This document shows, piece after piece, positions 48,763-59,355 of a stretch of DNA of 64,000 bases. The notes under the pieces were generated by a model, which searched no databases, was not told the DNA's origin, and saw only the letters and a program-made list of their open reading frames with translations. Each line of letters starts with the position of its first letter. Positions within the stretch are counted from its first letter, which is position 1. The position numbers and the translations under genes were made by a program. Source of the DNA: Leucobacter sp. PH1c. GTDB taxonomy: Bacteria > Actinomycetota > Actinomycetes > Actinomycetales > Microbacteriaceae. Where the stretch lies: contig NZ_AYMV01000020.1 of assembly GCF_000633415.1 (NCBI RefSeq), positions 124,001 through 188,000 on the forward strand, written 5' to 3'.

Positions 48763-50382
48763 GGGTCTGCCGTGGCCGCTCGAATCCCAGCACTCCTCGG
48801 CGAGGAGCGCGAGGTGCACGCCCATCCGCGTATCCACGCTGCTGAGCTCGGTGCCGAGCACGGCTTCGATTCGCCGCAGGCGCGCGTAGACGCTCGGCCG
48901 ACTGAGGTACACGGCACGCGCGACCTCGGCGATATTGCCGTTCGTCTCCAGGTATGCGCGGAGCACGCGGAGGTGGTCCTCGCCCTCCGCGCGGAGCTCG
49001 GCGAGGCTCTCCGCGACGAAGCTCTGGATCCGCGGATCGTCCCCCAGCTCGCGGAGGAGGCGCCGCAGGCGGACGTCTGCGGCGGTCACGAGGGGGCCCG
49101 ATCGCGTCTCGGGCCCGGCCGCCTCCGCGATGGCGAGCGCCTCGGCCGCGCCCGCCGTATTCGCGGCGCCGAGCTCCTCCTCCGCGGGGCCCACGGCGAG
49201 CACGGGCCGCGCAGCGGAGCGGAGCTCGGCGGCTCCCGCAGCTGCCGAGCCGAGCGCGGCCGCGAGCGCGTCGAGCACGGGCCGCGACTCGGCCAGCCGG
49301 GGCCCGGGGGCGCCGATCACCCCGACGACCGCGCCCGCGTGCTCCCGCGCGACGAGTGGAACGCTCGCGCTGGCGGCGGCGTCGAACACGGCGTCGAGCG
49401 CGGCCCCGCGCACCGCGATGGGCAGGTAGCTCGCTGCGCGCGGGAACCCTCCGGCCTCGGCCCGCACGAGCGCGTCGGCGTCGTCCGGGCGCGGCCGAGC
49501 CGCGAGCTCGCGGCTCACGGCGGCGAGCGCGCGGTGCCGGACCGCGCTCGGGCGGTCGACATTCTCATGGCAGTGCGCGAGCACCTGTGCGGCGCGCTCG
49601 AGGATCGCCGCCGCGAGCGGATGCGCGGGAGCAGCGGGCACGACGAGCGCGCCGGCCGCCTCCCCGCGCTCGCGATAGGGGGCGCGCAGCCAGCGCTCCC
49701 CGGACGCCGGGTCGCCGCCCGCGGCCCCGAGGCGCGAGCGGCGCGTCCAGTTCGCGAGCAGCCGGGGCTCGGGAACCCCGGCGCATGCCGCGTCGACGAC
49801 GCGCTGCTGCAGGTCCTCGTGGACGACGGGGGCGAGGAGCAGCTCGGCCGTGCGCCGAAGCACCTCGGCGGGGTCTGCGTTGACGACGCTCAGCTGCTCG
49901 ATGAGCCGCAGCGGATCGACGCCCCCGCCCACAGCGCCGGCCCCGGATGCACCGACTCCGGGGGCGGGCGCCGTGTCGGCCGCGCTTCCCGAGGCGAGGA
50001 GCATCCGGTGCACGGCCTCGGTGAGCTCGACGAACGCGACCCGGTCGCGCAGGAGCACGACCGGGAGCCGCGCCGTGCGCGCCGCGGCGCGGAGCACCTC
50101 CTTCGCGCCGGCGCGCTCCGTGAGCGGCGAGACGAGCACGCCGGAGGCCCCGTTCTCGACCAGGTTGTCGAGGTAGGCGACGGCGTCGGCGAGCGATCCC
50201 GTCCAGCGCTCCCCCGCGGTGAGGATGAGTTCCCCGCCGCGCAGCAGGCCGGCGAGATCGGTCCCGTCGGTCGTGTGCAGCCAGCGCACGGGGGCACCGA
50301 GGCCGGTCGCGCCGCCGAGCACTTCCGGCTCGCCTGCGGCGACCGCAGGGACCCGCAGAACATCAGCGATCGAGGGCATCAT
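48760..50382 (-). CDS. PucR family transcriptional regulator
   Basis: 540 residues. The N-terminal PucR domain (MPSIADVLRVPAVAAGEPEV, then LLRGGELILTAGE and FVELTEAVHRMLL) senses a ligand. The C-terminal PucR HTH is LRAYLETNGNIAEVARAVYL, then RPSVYARLRRIEAVLG. The middle holds Ala-rich, weakly conserved sequence. PucR regulators control purine, amino acid and amine breakdown. It is divergent from the NCS1-ADH-ALDH-ureohydrolase operon, its probable target. ATG 50382 has no ribosome binding site; TACACT lies 6 bp upstream inside a palindrome. Confidence 0.9.
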
Positions 50383-50395
50383 TTACACAGTGTAA
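50383..50395 (-). promoter_or_regulatory. Palindrome covering the PucR minus-10 and transcript start
   Basis: TTACAC-A-GTGTAA on the plus strand directly abuts the PucR start codon. It includes the minus-strand TACACT (50389-50394), which is exactly 6 bp before the ATG. It is probably an autoregulatory operator. Confidence 0.6.
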
Positions 50396-50550
50396 CCCCG
50401 CGCGCCGCGGCTCGATACAGCCCGCATCTTGAGCCCGCAGCGCGGCAACTCAATACTGAGACGGACGAGGCAGAGCCCCGGGAGCCCGCACCGCGGCACC
50501 CCGGCACTCCGTCCCCGTCCGGCCCCGCTCACCGACGAGCTCCCCGGGCC

Positions 50551-50563
50551 GTGAACCGTTCAC
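50551..50563 (+). promoter_or_regulatory. Palindrome GTGAACCGTTCAC upstream of the NCS1 operon
   Basis: Perfect 6-bp arms around a central C, 23 bp before the first ATG of the operon. It is a candidate regulator site. Apart from the two palindromes nothing else is seen in the 50396-50585 gap. Confidence 0.45.
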
Positions 50564-50585
50564 ACGACGAAGTTTGGACAGTCCC

Positions 50586-50807
50586 ATGACGCAGCATCCC
50601 GCACCGCAGAGCGCCGCGCTCTCCGGCAGTATCCGGATCGACATCGACGGCGCCGAGGAGGAATTCCGGCGCCAGCGCGACGAGGTGTGCCTCGAGTACG
50701 CGCAGAGCGAGGGCACGCGCCTGCCGGGCCAGCTCACCCCCGCCGAGTACGCCATCGCGATCATCGCGCTCGTCGCCGCCTTCATCGGCATCCTCCTCTG
50801 CCGCTGA
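50586..50807 (+). CDS. Small single-span membrane protein preceding NCS1 permease
   Basis: 73 residues. The N-terminal 45 are polar and charged (IRIDIDGAEEEFRRQRDEVC). One membrane span follows near the C terminus (EYAIAIIALVAAFIGILLC). No known family. It is encoded 37 bp before the NCS1 permease gene on the same strand, so it may be a small accessory subunit of that carrier. The ATG at 50586 lacks a clear ribosome binding site; an in-frame TTG lies 12 bp upstream. Confidence 0.7.
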   Translation: MTQHPAPQSAALSGSIRIDIDGAEEEFRRQRDEVCLEYAQSEGTRLPGQLTPAEYAIAIIALVAAFIGILLCR

Positions 50808-50844
50808 GGCACTCCGCACATCGTTCTTCTCCGAAGGAGCCATC

Positions 50845-52296
50845 ATGGATTTCGCTCTCGAGGCCGAGCGCGGCCGCGCCCCGCTTCCCGCACGGATGCG
50901 GTTGTGGGGATTCTGGGAGTACACGTGGGCGAACTCCGCCCTCGCCATCGCCACCTGGGGATTCCTGATCGGCGGGTCCCTCGCAGGCATCGTCGGCGTC
51001 ACCGACGGACTCCTCGCAATCCTGCTCGGCAACGTGGTCGGCGTGCTCATCGTGAGCCTCGCCGTCAGCGTCTCGTCGGGCAAGTACGGGGTCGAGCAGT
51101 ACACCTTCCTGCGCAGCGTCTTCGGGCCGAACGGCAGCCGCGTCGTGTACATCCTCGCGATCGTCCTCCTCACGGTGGGCTGGCTCGTCGTGCTCGGCAC
51201 GATGTTCGGCCGCTCGGTCGACTCGGCCATCGCGGTGGTGAGCGCCCGGGATCCCGAGCCGAACGCCTGGTACATCCCCGTCATCACGATCGCCGCGATC
51301 GCGCTCACCGCGATCATCGTCGCGAAGGGCCCCACCTCGATCAAGATCTTCAACACCGTCGTCGCCCCCGCGCTCTTCGTGATCATGGGCGTGATGGTGG
51401 TGCTCTACCTCCGGGAGTACTCGCTCGGCGAGCTGCTCGCCCTGCCGGCGCTCGACCAGATCTCGCCATCGCACGCGATGAACTTCATGATCGCGGTCGA
51501 GATCAACATCGCGGCGGGCTTCTCCTGGTGGCCGTACATCGGCAACCTCTCGCGCATCACGAAGACGGAGCGCGTCGCGTTCTGGCCGAACCTGATCGGG
51601 ATCTGCTTCGCCGCCTGCGTGGGCGAGGCCGTCGGCCTCGTGGGCGCGATCGTCTACGGCAACGCCGATCCCACCCACTGGATGACGCAACTCGGCGGCG
51701 TCTGGCTGAGCGTCATCGTGCTCGTCTTCATCGCGTTCGCCAACGTGACGAGCATGGCGAACATCCTGTACACCGCGATCGCCGGGCTGCGCCAGGCCTT
51801 CCTCCGACAGCTCGAACGCTTCGGCTGGGAGCGCCTCACCTACCTCTTCTGCCTCGTCCCCGTGGTCGCCATGTTCGTGCTCCCGGGCCTCTACGACGGC
51901 TTCATCACCTTCATGGTGTGGACGGCGGCGCTCTACTCGGCGCTCTCCGGCATCATGATCGTCGACTACTACTGGCTGCGGCGCAGCCGAGTGCCGCTCG
52001 CCGATCTGTTCGACACGACGCCGGCCTCGCGCTACTACTACGCCCGCGGCTTCAACCCGGCCGCCGTCATCGCGCTCATCGCGGGCATCGCGGCGTCGGT
52101 CGCCACGTTCAACCCGCAGACGCTCAGCTCGGGCCTGTTCTTCGAGCACACGACCGCCTCCGTGTTCTCGCTCGTCGTGGCCGGGCTCGTGTACGCGCTC
52201 GTGAACCCGTTCTTCGTGCGGCGGCGGGGCTGGGGCGCCTACCCCGTGGCGCCGGGCGCCCCGGCGGCGCAGCAGCCGAGCCCCGCCGCCGCGTAG
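50845..52296 (+). CDS. NCS1 family permease (cytosine/purine-type)
   Basis: 483 residues, 12 spans. The NCS1 signature at the N terminus is LWGFWEYTWANSALAIATWG. Later blocks are NFMIAVEINIAAGFSWWPYI, LSRITKTERVAFWPNLIG and IMIVDYYWLRR. NCS1 carriers import cytosine, purines, allantoin, thiamine or hydantoins with H+ or Na+. The enzymes that follow suggest a nitrogenous small molecule, possibly with a guanidino group. ATG 50845 follows AAGGAGC. It is part of the operon 50586-57409. Confidence 0.9.
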   Translation: MDFALEAERGRAPLPARMRLWGFWEYTWANSALAIATWGFLIGGSLAGIVGVTDGLLAILLGNVVGVLIVSLAVSVSSGKYGVEQYTFLRSVFGPNGSRVVYILAIVLLTVGWLVVLGTMFGRSVDSAIAVVSARDPEPNAWYIPVITIAAIALTAIIVAKGPTSIKIFNTVVAPALFVIMGVMVVLYLREYSLGELLALPALDQISPSHAMNFMIAVEINIAAGFSWWPYIGNLSRITKTERVAFWPNLIGICFAACVGEAVGLVGAIVYGNADPTHWMTQLGGVWLSVIVLVFIAFANVTSMANILYTAIAGLRQAFLRQLERFGWERLTYLFCLVPVVAMFVLPGLYDGFITFMVWTAALYSALSGIMIVDYYWLRRSRVPLADLFDTTPASRYYYARGFNPAAVIALIAGIAASVATFNPQTLSSGLFFEHTTASVFSLVVAGLVYALVNPFFVRRRGWGAYPVAPGAPAAQQPSPAAA

Positions 52297-52340
52297 CGCA
52301 TCGCTCTTCCCTCCCCGCTCTCCCTCTGGAAAGGACCCCC

Positions 52341-53354
52341 ATGTCAACGATGAAGGCCGCCGTCCTGGCAGGCACCCGCGCCCCGCTCGAGATCACCGAG
52401 ATCCCTCGGCCCGAGCCCGGGCCGGGCGAGGTGCTCGTGCAGCTTGAGGCGAGCGGCGTCTGCCACTCCGACGTGCACTACTGGAACGGCGAGGACGCGC
52501 TTCCCGAGGGGCGCGAGCGTCCCGTCCTGGGCCACGAGGGCGTCGGCAGGATCGTGGGCCTCGGGCCGGGTGCGCGCGGGGAGCTCGGCGCGCGCGTCGG
52601 CATCGGCTTCGTCTACCGCAGCTGCGGCGAGTGCCGCGAGTGCCGCACGGGCGGCGAGACCACCTGCCCGCGCGCGGAGGCCACGGGCGTCGACGTCGAC
52701 GGCTGCTTCGCGGAGTTCATCGTGGCGCCCGACACCTGGGTGACCGCGATCCCGGATGCGCTCGACACTGCGGAGGCCGCGCCCCTGCTCTGCGCGGGCG
52801 TCACGGCGTTCAGCGCGATCGGGAAGACCGGGCTCGGGCCGGGCAAGATCGGCGTCGTCTTCGGTCTCGGCGGCGTGGGCATGTACGCGCTCCAGTTCGC
52901 GGTGCTCACGGGGGCGACGGTCGTCGCGCTCGACTTCGACGAGGCGAAACTCGCGCAGGCCCGCGCGTACGGCGCGGCCCTCGCGCTCCCGCCCGGAGAC
53001 GAGGCGACGGCAGCGATCCTCGAGCTCGGCGGAGCGGACGCCTGCCTCAGCTTCGCCCCGAGCCCGCGCGTGCTCCGCTCGGAGATCGAGGTCGCCGCCC
53101 CGCGCGCCACGATCGTGCAGGTCGCGCTGCCCCCGCAGGAGCTGTCGTTCTTCGCCTGGGAGATCATCAACAAGGGCCTCACGATCCGCGGCAGCGCCGA
53201 CGGCACGCGGCTCGAACGCGACACGGTGGTGCGGCTCGCGGCCGAGGGCCGCGTGCGCTCCCGCGTGCTGCCCATCCCGTTCGCCGAGCTCACGCGCTCC
53301 CTCATCGAGCTCGACGAGGGCCGCGCACCCGGCCGCTACGTCGTCACGTTCTGA
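52341..53354 (+). CDS. Zinc-containing alcohol dehydrogenase
   Basis: 337-residue medium-chain dehydrogenase. Catalytic zinc ligands are in GVCHSDVHYW and LGHEGVG. The structural zinc site is the four Cys of CGECRECRTGGETTC, and NAD(P) binds at VFGLGGVGMYALQ. It oxidises an alcohol to an aldehyde; the next gene encodes the matching aldehyde dehydrogenase. ATG 52341 follows AAAGGACC. The substrate is unknown. Confidence 0.92.
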   Translation: MSTMKAAVLAGTRAPLEITEIPRPEPGPGEVLVQLEASGVCHSDVHYWNGEDALPEGRERPVLGHEGVGRIVGLGPGARGELGARVGIGFVYRSCGECRECRTGGETTCPRAEATGVDVDGCFAEFIVAPDTWVTAIPDALDTAEAAPLLCAGVTAFSAIGKTGLGPGKIGVVFGLGGVGMYALQFAVLTGATVVALDFDEAKLAQARAYGAALALPPGDEATAAILELGGADACLSFAPSPRVLRSEIEVAAPRATIVQVALPPQELSFFAWEIINKGLTIRGSADGTRLERDTVVRLAAEGRVRSRVLPIPFAELTRSLIELDEGRAPGRYVVTF

Positions 53355-53380
53355 CCGCCACGCACCCCCGAGGAGTTCCT

Positions 53381-54898
53381 ATGTCCTTCCCTCCGGCCCT
53401 CGAGGCCTACGTCACCCGTTTCGGACTGTCCACGGCGACGCGCGCCTTTCTCAGCCGCTCGCACGGCATCTGCATCGACGGAACCTGGTCGTCCGGCGAC
53501 GAACGCGCCCCCGTCGTCGAGGCGAGCACGGGCGAGGTGCTCACGAGCCTCACACTCGGCACGACCGCCGACATCGACCGGGCCGTCGCGGCCGCACGTC
53601 GCGCCTTCGACGCCGGCCCCTGGCCCCGGTTGAAACCGCTCGAGCGCGAACAACTGCTCGGCCGCCTCGCCGACCTCATCGAGGAGCACCACGAGGAGCT
53701 CGCCGAGCTCGAATCGCTCGATGTCGGGAAGCCGCTCGTCGAGGCGCGGGACATCGACGTGCAGGGCACGATCGACACCCTCCGCTACTTCGCCGGCTGG
53801 GCGTCGAAGGTCGGGGGCCGGAGCGGCGAGGCGTCGAGCCTCCCCGGCTCGTACCTCACGTACACCCGCAGGGAGCCGGTCGGCGTGATCGGCGTGATCG
53901 TGCCCTGGAACTTCCCGCTCCAGACCCTCATGTGGAAGCTCGGCGCCGCGCTCGCCGTCGGCTGCACCGTGGTGGTGAAGCCCGCCGAGCTCACCTCCCT
54001 CAGCGCGCTCCGCTTCGCCGAACTCGTCCACGAGGCCGGGATCCCCGACGGCGTCGTGAACGTCGTCACCGGCAAGGGCTCGGTCGTCGGCGCCCACCTC
54101 GCCGGGCACCCCGGCATCGACAAGATCACGTTCACGGGCTCCACCCGCACCGGGCACGCGGTCGGGACGGCCGCCCTCGCGAACTGGACCCGCATGACCC
54201 TGGAGCTCGGCGGGAAGTCGCCCGTCCTCGTCTTCGACGACGTCGACCTCGAGCAGACCGTCGAACGCGTCGCGCTCGGCATCTTCGGCAACGCCGGCCA
54301 GGTCTGCGACGCCGGCTCCCGCGTCTACGTGCACGAGTCGATCGCCGAGGCCTTCACCGCGCGCATCGCAGCGCACGCGGACCGCATCGTCGTCGGCCCC
54401 GGCCTCGATCCCGCGACGGAGATGGGTCCGCTCGTCTCCGAGGCGCAGCGCGCGCAGGTGGTCGCGTGCATCGAGGCCGGCATCGCGGAGGGGGCCCGCC
54501 TCGTCGCGGGCGGTCCCGAGACGGACGGTCCCGGGTTCTTCATCCGGCCGACCGTCTTCGCGGGAGTGGAGCAGTCAATGTCGATCGTCCGCGAGGAGAT
54601 CTTCGGCCCCGTGCTCACGGTCGCGAGCTTCTCGGACGAGGAGGAGGCGATCCGCCTCGCGAACGACAGCCCCTACGGCCTCGCCGCGACGATCTACTCG
54701 GAGTCGCTCAGCCGCGTGCTGCGCATCGCCCCGCGCCTCCAGGCCGGCACCGTCTACGTGGGCGCGCAGAGCACGATCGATCCCGCCATGCCCTTCGGCG
54801 GGTACAAGGCCTCCGGCTTCGGCCGCGACCTCGGCGCCGAACAGCTCGATCACGTGACCGAGACCAAGACCGTCTGGATCACGATCGACGACGCATAG
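53381..54898 (+). CDS. NAD(P)-dependent aldehyde dehydrogenase
   Basis: 505 residues. The catalytic Cys is in IFGNAGQVCDAGSRVYV and the Glu in MTLELGGKSPVLV. The NAD-site WNFPLQTLMWKLGAAL and FTGSTRTGHAVG are intact, and EIFGPVLTV and PFGGYKASGFGRD close the protein. It belongs to the betaine/gamma-aminobutyraldehyde-type group by general look, so it probably makes an amino or guanidino acid. ATG 53381 follows GAGGAG. A GC-rich hairpin follows the stop. Confidence 0.92.
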   Translation: MSFPPALEAYVTRFGLSTATRAFLSRSHGICIDGTWSSGDERAPVVEASTGEVLTSLTLGTTADIDRAVAAARRAFDAGPWPRLKPLEREQLLGRLADLIEEHHEELAELESLDVGKPLVEARDIDVQGTIDTLRYFAGWASKVGGRSGEASSLPGSYLTYTRREPVGVIGVIVPWNFPLQTLMWKLGAALAVGCTVVVKPAELTSLSALRFAELVHEAGIPDGVVNVVTGKGSVVGAHLAGHPGIDKITFTGSTRTGHAVGTAALANWTRMTLELGGKSPVLVFDDVDLEQTVERVALGIFGNAGQVCDAGSRVYVHESIAEAFTARIAAHADRIVVGPGLDPATEMGPLVSEAQRAQVVACIEAGIAEGARLVAGGPETDGPGFFIRPTVFAGVEQSMSIVREEIFGPVLTVASFSDEEEAIRLANDSPYGLAATIYSESLSRVLRIAPRLQAGTVYVGAQSTIDPAMPFGGYKASGFGRDLGAEQLDHVTETKTVWITIDDA

Positions 54899-54905
54899 CC
54901 CCGGT

Positions 54906-54935
54906 CGGGCGGCGGATCCGCCCACCCGCCGCCCG
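54906..54935 (+). terminator. Hairpin between ALDH and ureohydrolase genes
   Basis: 10-bp stem (54906-54915 with 54926-54935). It may reduce or stabilise read-through within the operon rather than end it. Confidence 0.45.
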
Positions 54936-54992
54936 GCCGGCGACCCCTCCCTCCTCGCCCGCTCAGCGGGCACCAACGAAAGGACCCTCCCC

Positions 54993-55940
54993 ATGGTGGC
55001 TCACGAACCCGTCGGCCCGGTCGAAGCGACCGAGGTGCCGCGCTACGCCGGCCTCGGCACCTTCGCCCGGCTCCCCCAGCTCTCCGAGGTGCCCGACTAC
55101 GATGTCGCGATCCTCGGCGTCCCCTACGACGGCGGCGTCTCGTTCCGGCCCGGGGCGCGCTTCGCGCCCGCCGCCATCCGCGAGGCGTCCCGGCTCCTCC
55201 GCCCGGGATACCACGTCGAACTCGACACGACCCCGGTCGCCCGCAAGCAGTTCGTCGACGCGGGCGACGTCGCCTGCACTCCGTACCGGATCGAGACCGC
55301 CGTCGCGCAGATCGAGGCGGCCGCCGCGAAACTCGTCGGCCCCGAGCGCGTCGTGATCGCCCTCGGCGGCGACCACACGATCGCCCTCCCCATGCTCCGC
55401 GCCACCGCGCAGGTGCACGGCCCCGTGGCGCTCCTCCACTTCGACGCCCACCTCGACACGTGGGACACCTACTTCGGCGAACCCATCACCCACGGCACCA
55501 TGTTCCGCCGCGCCTTCGAGGAGGGGCTCCTCATCGAGGACCGCTCGATGCACGTGGGCATCCGCGGCCCCGTCTACGATCGCGAGGACTTCACGCGCGA
55601 CCGGGACGCGGGATTCCGCACGCTCCGCTGCTCGGACATCGACCGCATCGGCGTCCCCGAGGCGATCCGCCTCGTCCGGGAACGGATCGGCGATGCCCCC
55701 GTCTACCTGTCCGTCGACATCGACGTCCTCGACCCGGCCTACGCGCCCGGCACGGGGACTCCCGAGATGGGCGGCCTGCACTCGCGCGAGCTGCTCCAGC
55801 TGCTGCGCGGGCTCGATGGGCTCCGCATCGTCGGCGCCGACGTGGTGGAGGTCGCCCCGGCCTACGACCACGCGGACACGACGGCGCTCGCCGCGGCCAC
55901 GCTCGTCTTCGACTACATGGCGCTGCTCACGCGGCCGTAG
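54993..55940 (+). CDS. Agmatinase/guanidino-acid ureohydrolase (SpeB/GbuA-like)
   Basis: 315 residues with a complete ureohydrolase metal site: GGDHTIALPM, LLHFDAHLDTWDTYFGEPIT and VYLSVDIDVLDPAYAPGTGT. THGTMFRRAFEEGL is the substrate-side loop. The enzyme splits urea from agmatine, 4-guanidinobutyrate or 3-guanidinopropionate. The preceding alcohol and aldehyde dehydrogenases favour a guanidino acid, but this is inference. ATG 54993 follows AAAGGACC. A hairpin follows the stop. Confidence 0.9.
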   Translation: MVAHEPVGPVEATEVPRYAGLGTFARLPQLSEVPDYDVAILGVPYDGGVSFRPGARFAPAAIREASRLLRPGYHVELDTTPVARKQFVDAGDVACTPYRIETAVAQIEAAAAKLVGPERVVIALGGDHTIALPMLRATAQVHGPVALLHFDAHLDTWDTYFGEPITHGTMFRRAFEEGLLIEDRSMHVGIRGPVYDREDFTRDRDAGFRTLRCSDIDRIGVPEAIRLVRERIGDAPVYLSVDIDVLDPAYAPGTGTPEMGGLHSRELLQLLRGLDGLRIVGADVVEVAPAYDHADTTALAAATLVFDYMALLTRP

Positions 55941-55943
55941 CCC

Positions 55944-55973
55944 GTGCGGTGCCCCCGGGACGGGGCACCGCAC
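55944..55973 (+). terminator. Perfect 12-bp hairpin after ureohydrolase gene
   Basis: Stem 55944-55955 with 55962-55973 and loop CGGGAC, 3 bp after the stop. It may end the operon before the HAD phosphatase gene. Confidence 0.75.
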
Positions 55974-56015
55974 CTCTCCGACGGCCACTGGGGGGACGTC
56001 GGCGCCGGTGCCACG

Positions 56016-56050
56016 CGCACCGCATCGCACCGCACCGCACCGCACCGCAC
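56016..56050 (+). repeat. Seven tandem CGCAC pentamers
   Basis: Seven units with one change (CGCAT in the second). They lie 31 bp before the TTG start of the exported phosphatase gene, in its leader or promoter. Confidence 0.9.
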
Positions 56051-56080
56051 CCACGCTCACACGCACGAAGGAGTCCGACG

Positions 56081-57409
56081 TTGGCGAAACCCATCCCCCT
56101 CATCGCGACGGCCGCGGTCGCGCTCGCCGCAGGCGCGCTCATCGGCGGTCTGCGGGTCCCCGCGCTCGCATCGACACCGTCGAACAGCCCCGCCGAGGGG
56201 CAGCAGCTCGAACCAGGCAACTGGGCGCCCGATGCCTACGCCGCCCTCACGCACATGATCGACCAGCACCGCGGCGCCGATCCCAGCGCCCCCGACGCGG
56301 CGTACGCCGTCTTCGACTGGGACAACACGAGTGTGATCAGCGACGTCACCGACAAGCTGTTCCTCTCCCAGATGATGACGCTGAGCTACGCGCTCTCCCC
56401 CGATCAGTTCGCCGAGGTCCTCGTGGCGGACGTGCCCGCGGGCGAACTCGGCGACGGCTTCCGCAATCTCGCGGGCGAGCCCATCACCCGCGACGCCATC
56501 GTCTCCGACATCGTGGCGGACTACCGGGTCCTCTTCGACGCCTACGAGGGCCTCGGGGGCGAGCAGTCCCTCGCCACCGTGCAGGCGAGCCCGGAGCACC
56601 AGGACTTCCGGGCGAAGCTGTTCTTCTACTACACCGCGCTCATCGACACCCACGGGCCGGAGATCGCATACCCGTGGGAGACGTTCTTCTTCGCCGGGAT
56701 GACGCCCGAGGCCTTCACCGAGCTCGCGACCGAGGCGATCCGCGAACAGCTCGGATCGGAGATCACGACGGTCCGGCTCGCGAGCCCGGCGGAGACGCCC
56801 GGGGCCGCGGGGCGCGTCGAGACGGAGTATCTCGACGGCATCCGCACGGTCCCCGAGATCATCAACCTCATGCACACCCTCCAGTCGAACGGCATCGACG
56901 TCTACGTCGTGACCGCCGGTTTCGAGTGGATGATCGAGGCCATCGCGACGAACCCCGCATTCGGCTACGCGCTCGACGCCGATCACGTCTTCGGGCTGCG
57001 CCTCGAGACCGCTGAGGACGGAACCGCCCTCCCCCTCGCCCGCGCGGGCTGGCCGTTCACCTACGACGCGGGCAAACCCGAGCTCGTGCGGCAGGAGATC
57101 GCGCCGCAGCACGGAGGCCGGGACCCGGTGTTCGTCGCGGGCGACAGCGGCTCGGACTACGGGAACTTCACCGAGTTCGGCGACACGGAGGTGCTCGTGC
57201 TCGTGAACTACCTCCCCACGGGCCGCGTCGGCGAGCTCGCCCAGCGCGCCGCGGACACCCGCGGCACCGCGGAGGCGCGCATCTTCCTCCAGGGCGTCGA
57301 CGAGCGCATCGGGCTCTGGCGCCCGAGCGCGAAGAGCATCCTGTTCGGCGAGCGCGAACCGCGGCTCCTCGCCGCCGAGCCGCCGCGCGCGGACGAGGAG
57401 GCCTCCTGA
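56081..57409 (+). CDS. Exported HAD superfamily phosphatase
   Basis: 442 residues starting at TTG with AAGGAG 7 bp upstream. A signal peptide or anchor covers residues 1-32 (IPLIATAAVALAAGALIGGL, cleavage near ALA). HAD motif I is AVFDWDNTSVISD, motif II is VYVVTAGFEWM, and motif IV is FVAGDSGSDYGNFTEFG. It looks like a phosphoserine/phosphorylcholine phosphatase-type enzyme acting outside the membrane, perhaps scavenging phosphate or choline. No ATG or GTG fits the signal peptide, so the TTG start is preferred. Confidence 0.85.
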   Translation: MAKPIPLIATAAVALAAGALIGGLRVPALASTPSNSPAEGQQLEPGNWAPDAYAALTHMIDQHRGADPSAPDAAYAVFDWDNTSVISDVTDKLFLSQMMTLSYALSPDQFAEVLVADVPAGELGDGFRNLAGEPITRDAIVSDIVADYRVLFDAYEGLGGEQSLATVQASPEHQDFRAKLFFYYTALIDTHGPEIAYPWETFFFAGMTPEAFTELATEAIREQLGSEITTVRLASPAETPGAAGRVETEYLDGIRTVPEIINLMHTLQSNGIDVYVVTAGFEWMIEAIATNPAFGYALDADHVFGLRLETAEDGTALPLARAGWPFTYDAGKPELVRQEIAPQHGGRDPVFVAGDSGSDYGNFTEFGDTEVLVLVNYLPTGRVGELAQRAADTRGTAEARIFLQGVDERIGLWRPSAKSILFGEREPRLLAAEPPRADEEAS

Positions 57410-57425
57410 TCCGCGCGCGGCGTCC

Positions 57426-59269
<1,844 letters not shown>

Positions 59270-59355
59270 CAAATCTCCCATCCGGTGATGCGTACAGTCG
59301 GCAGTCTACGCCCGGGGAGGCCGCATCGCTCCCGGCCTGAAATAATGGGAGGATC

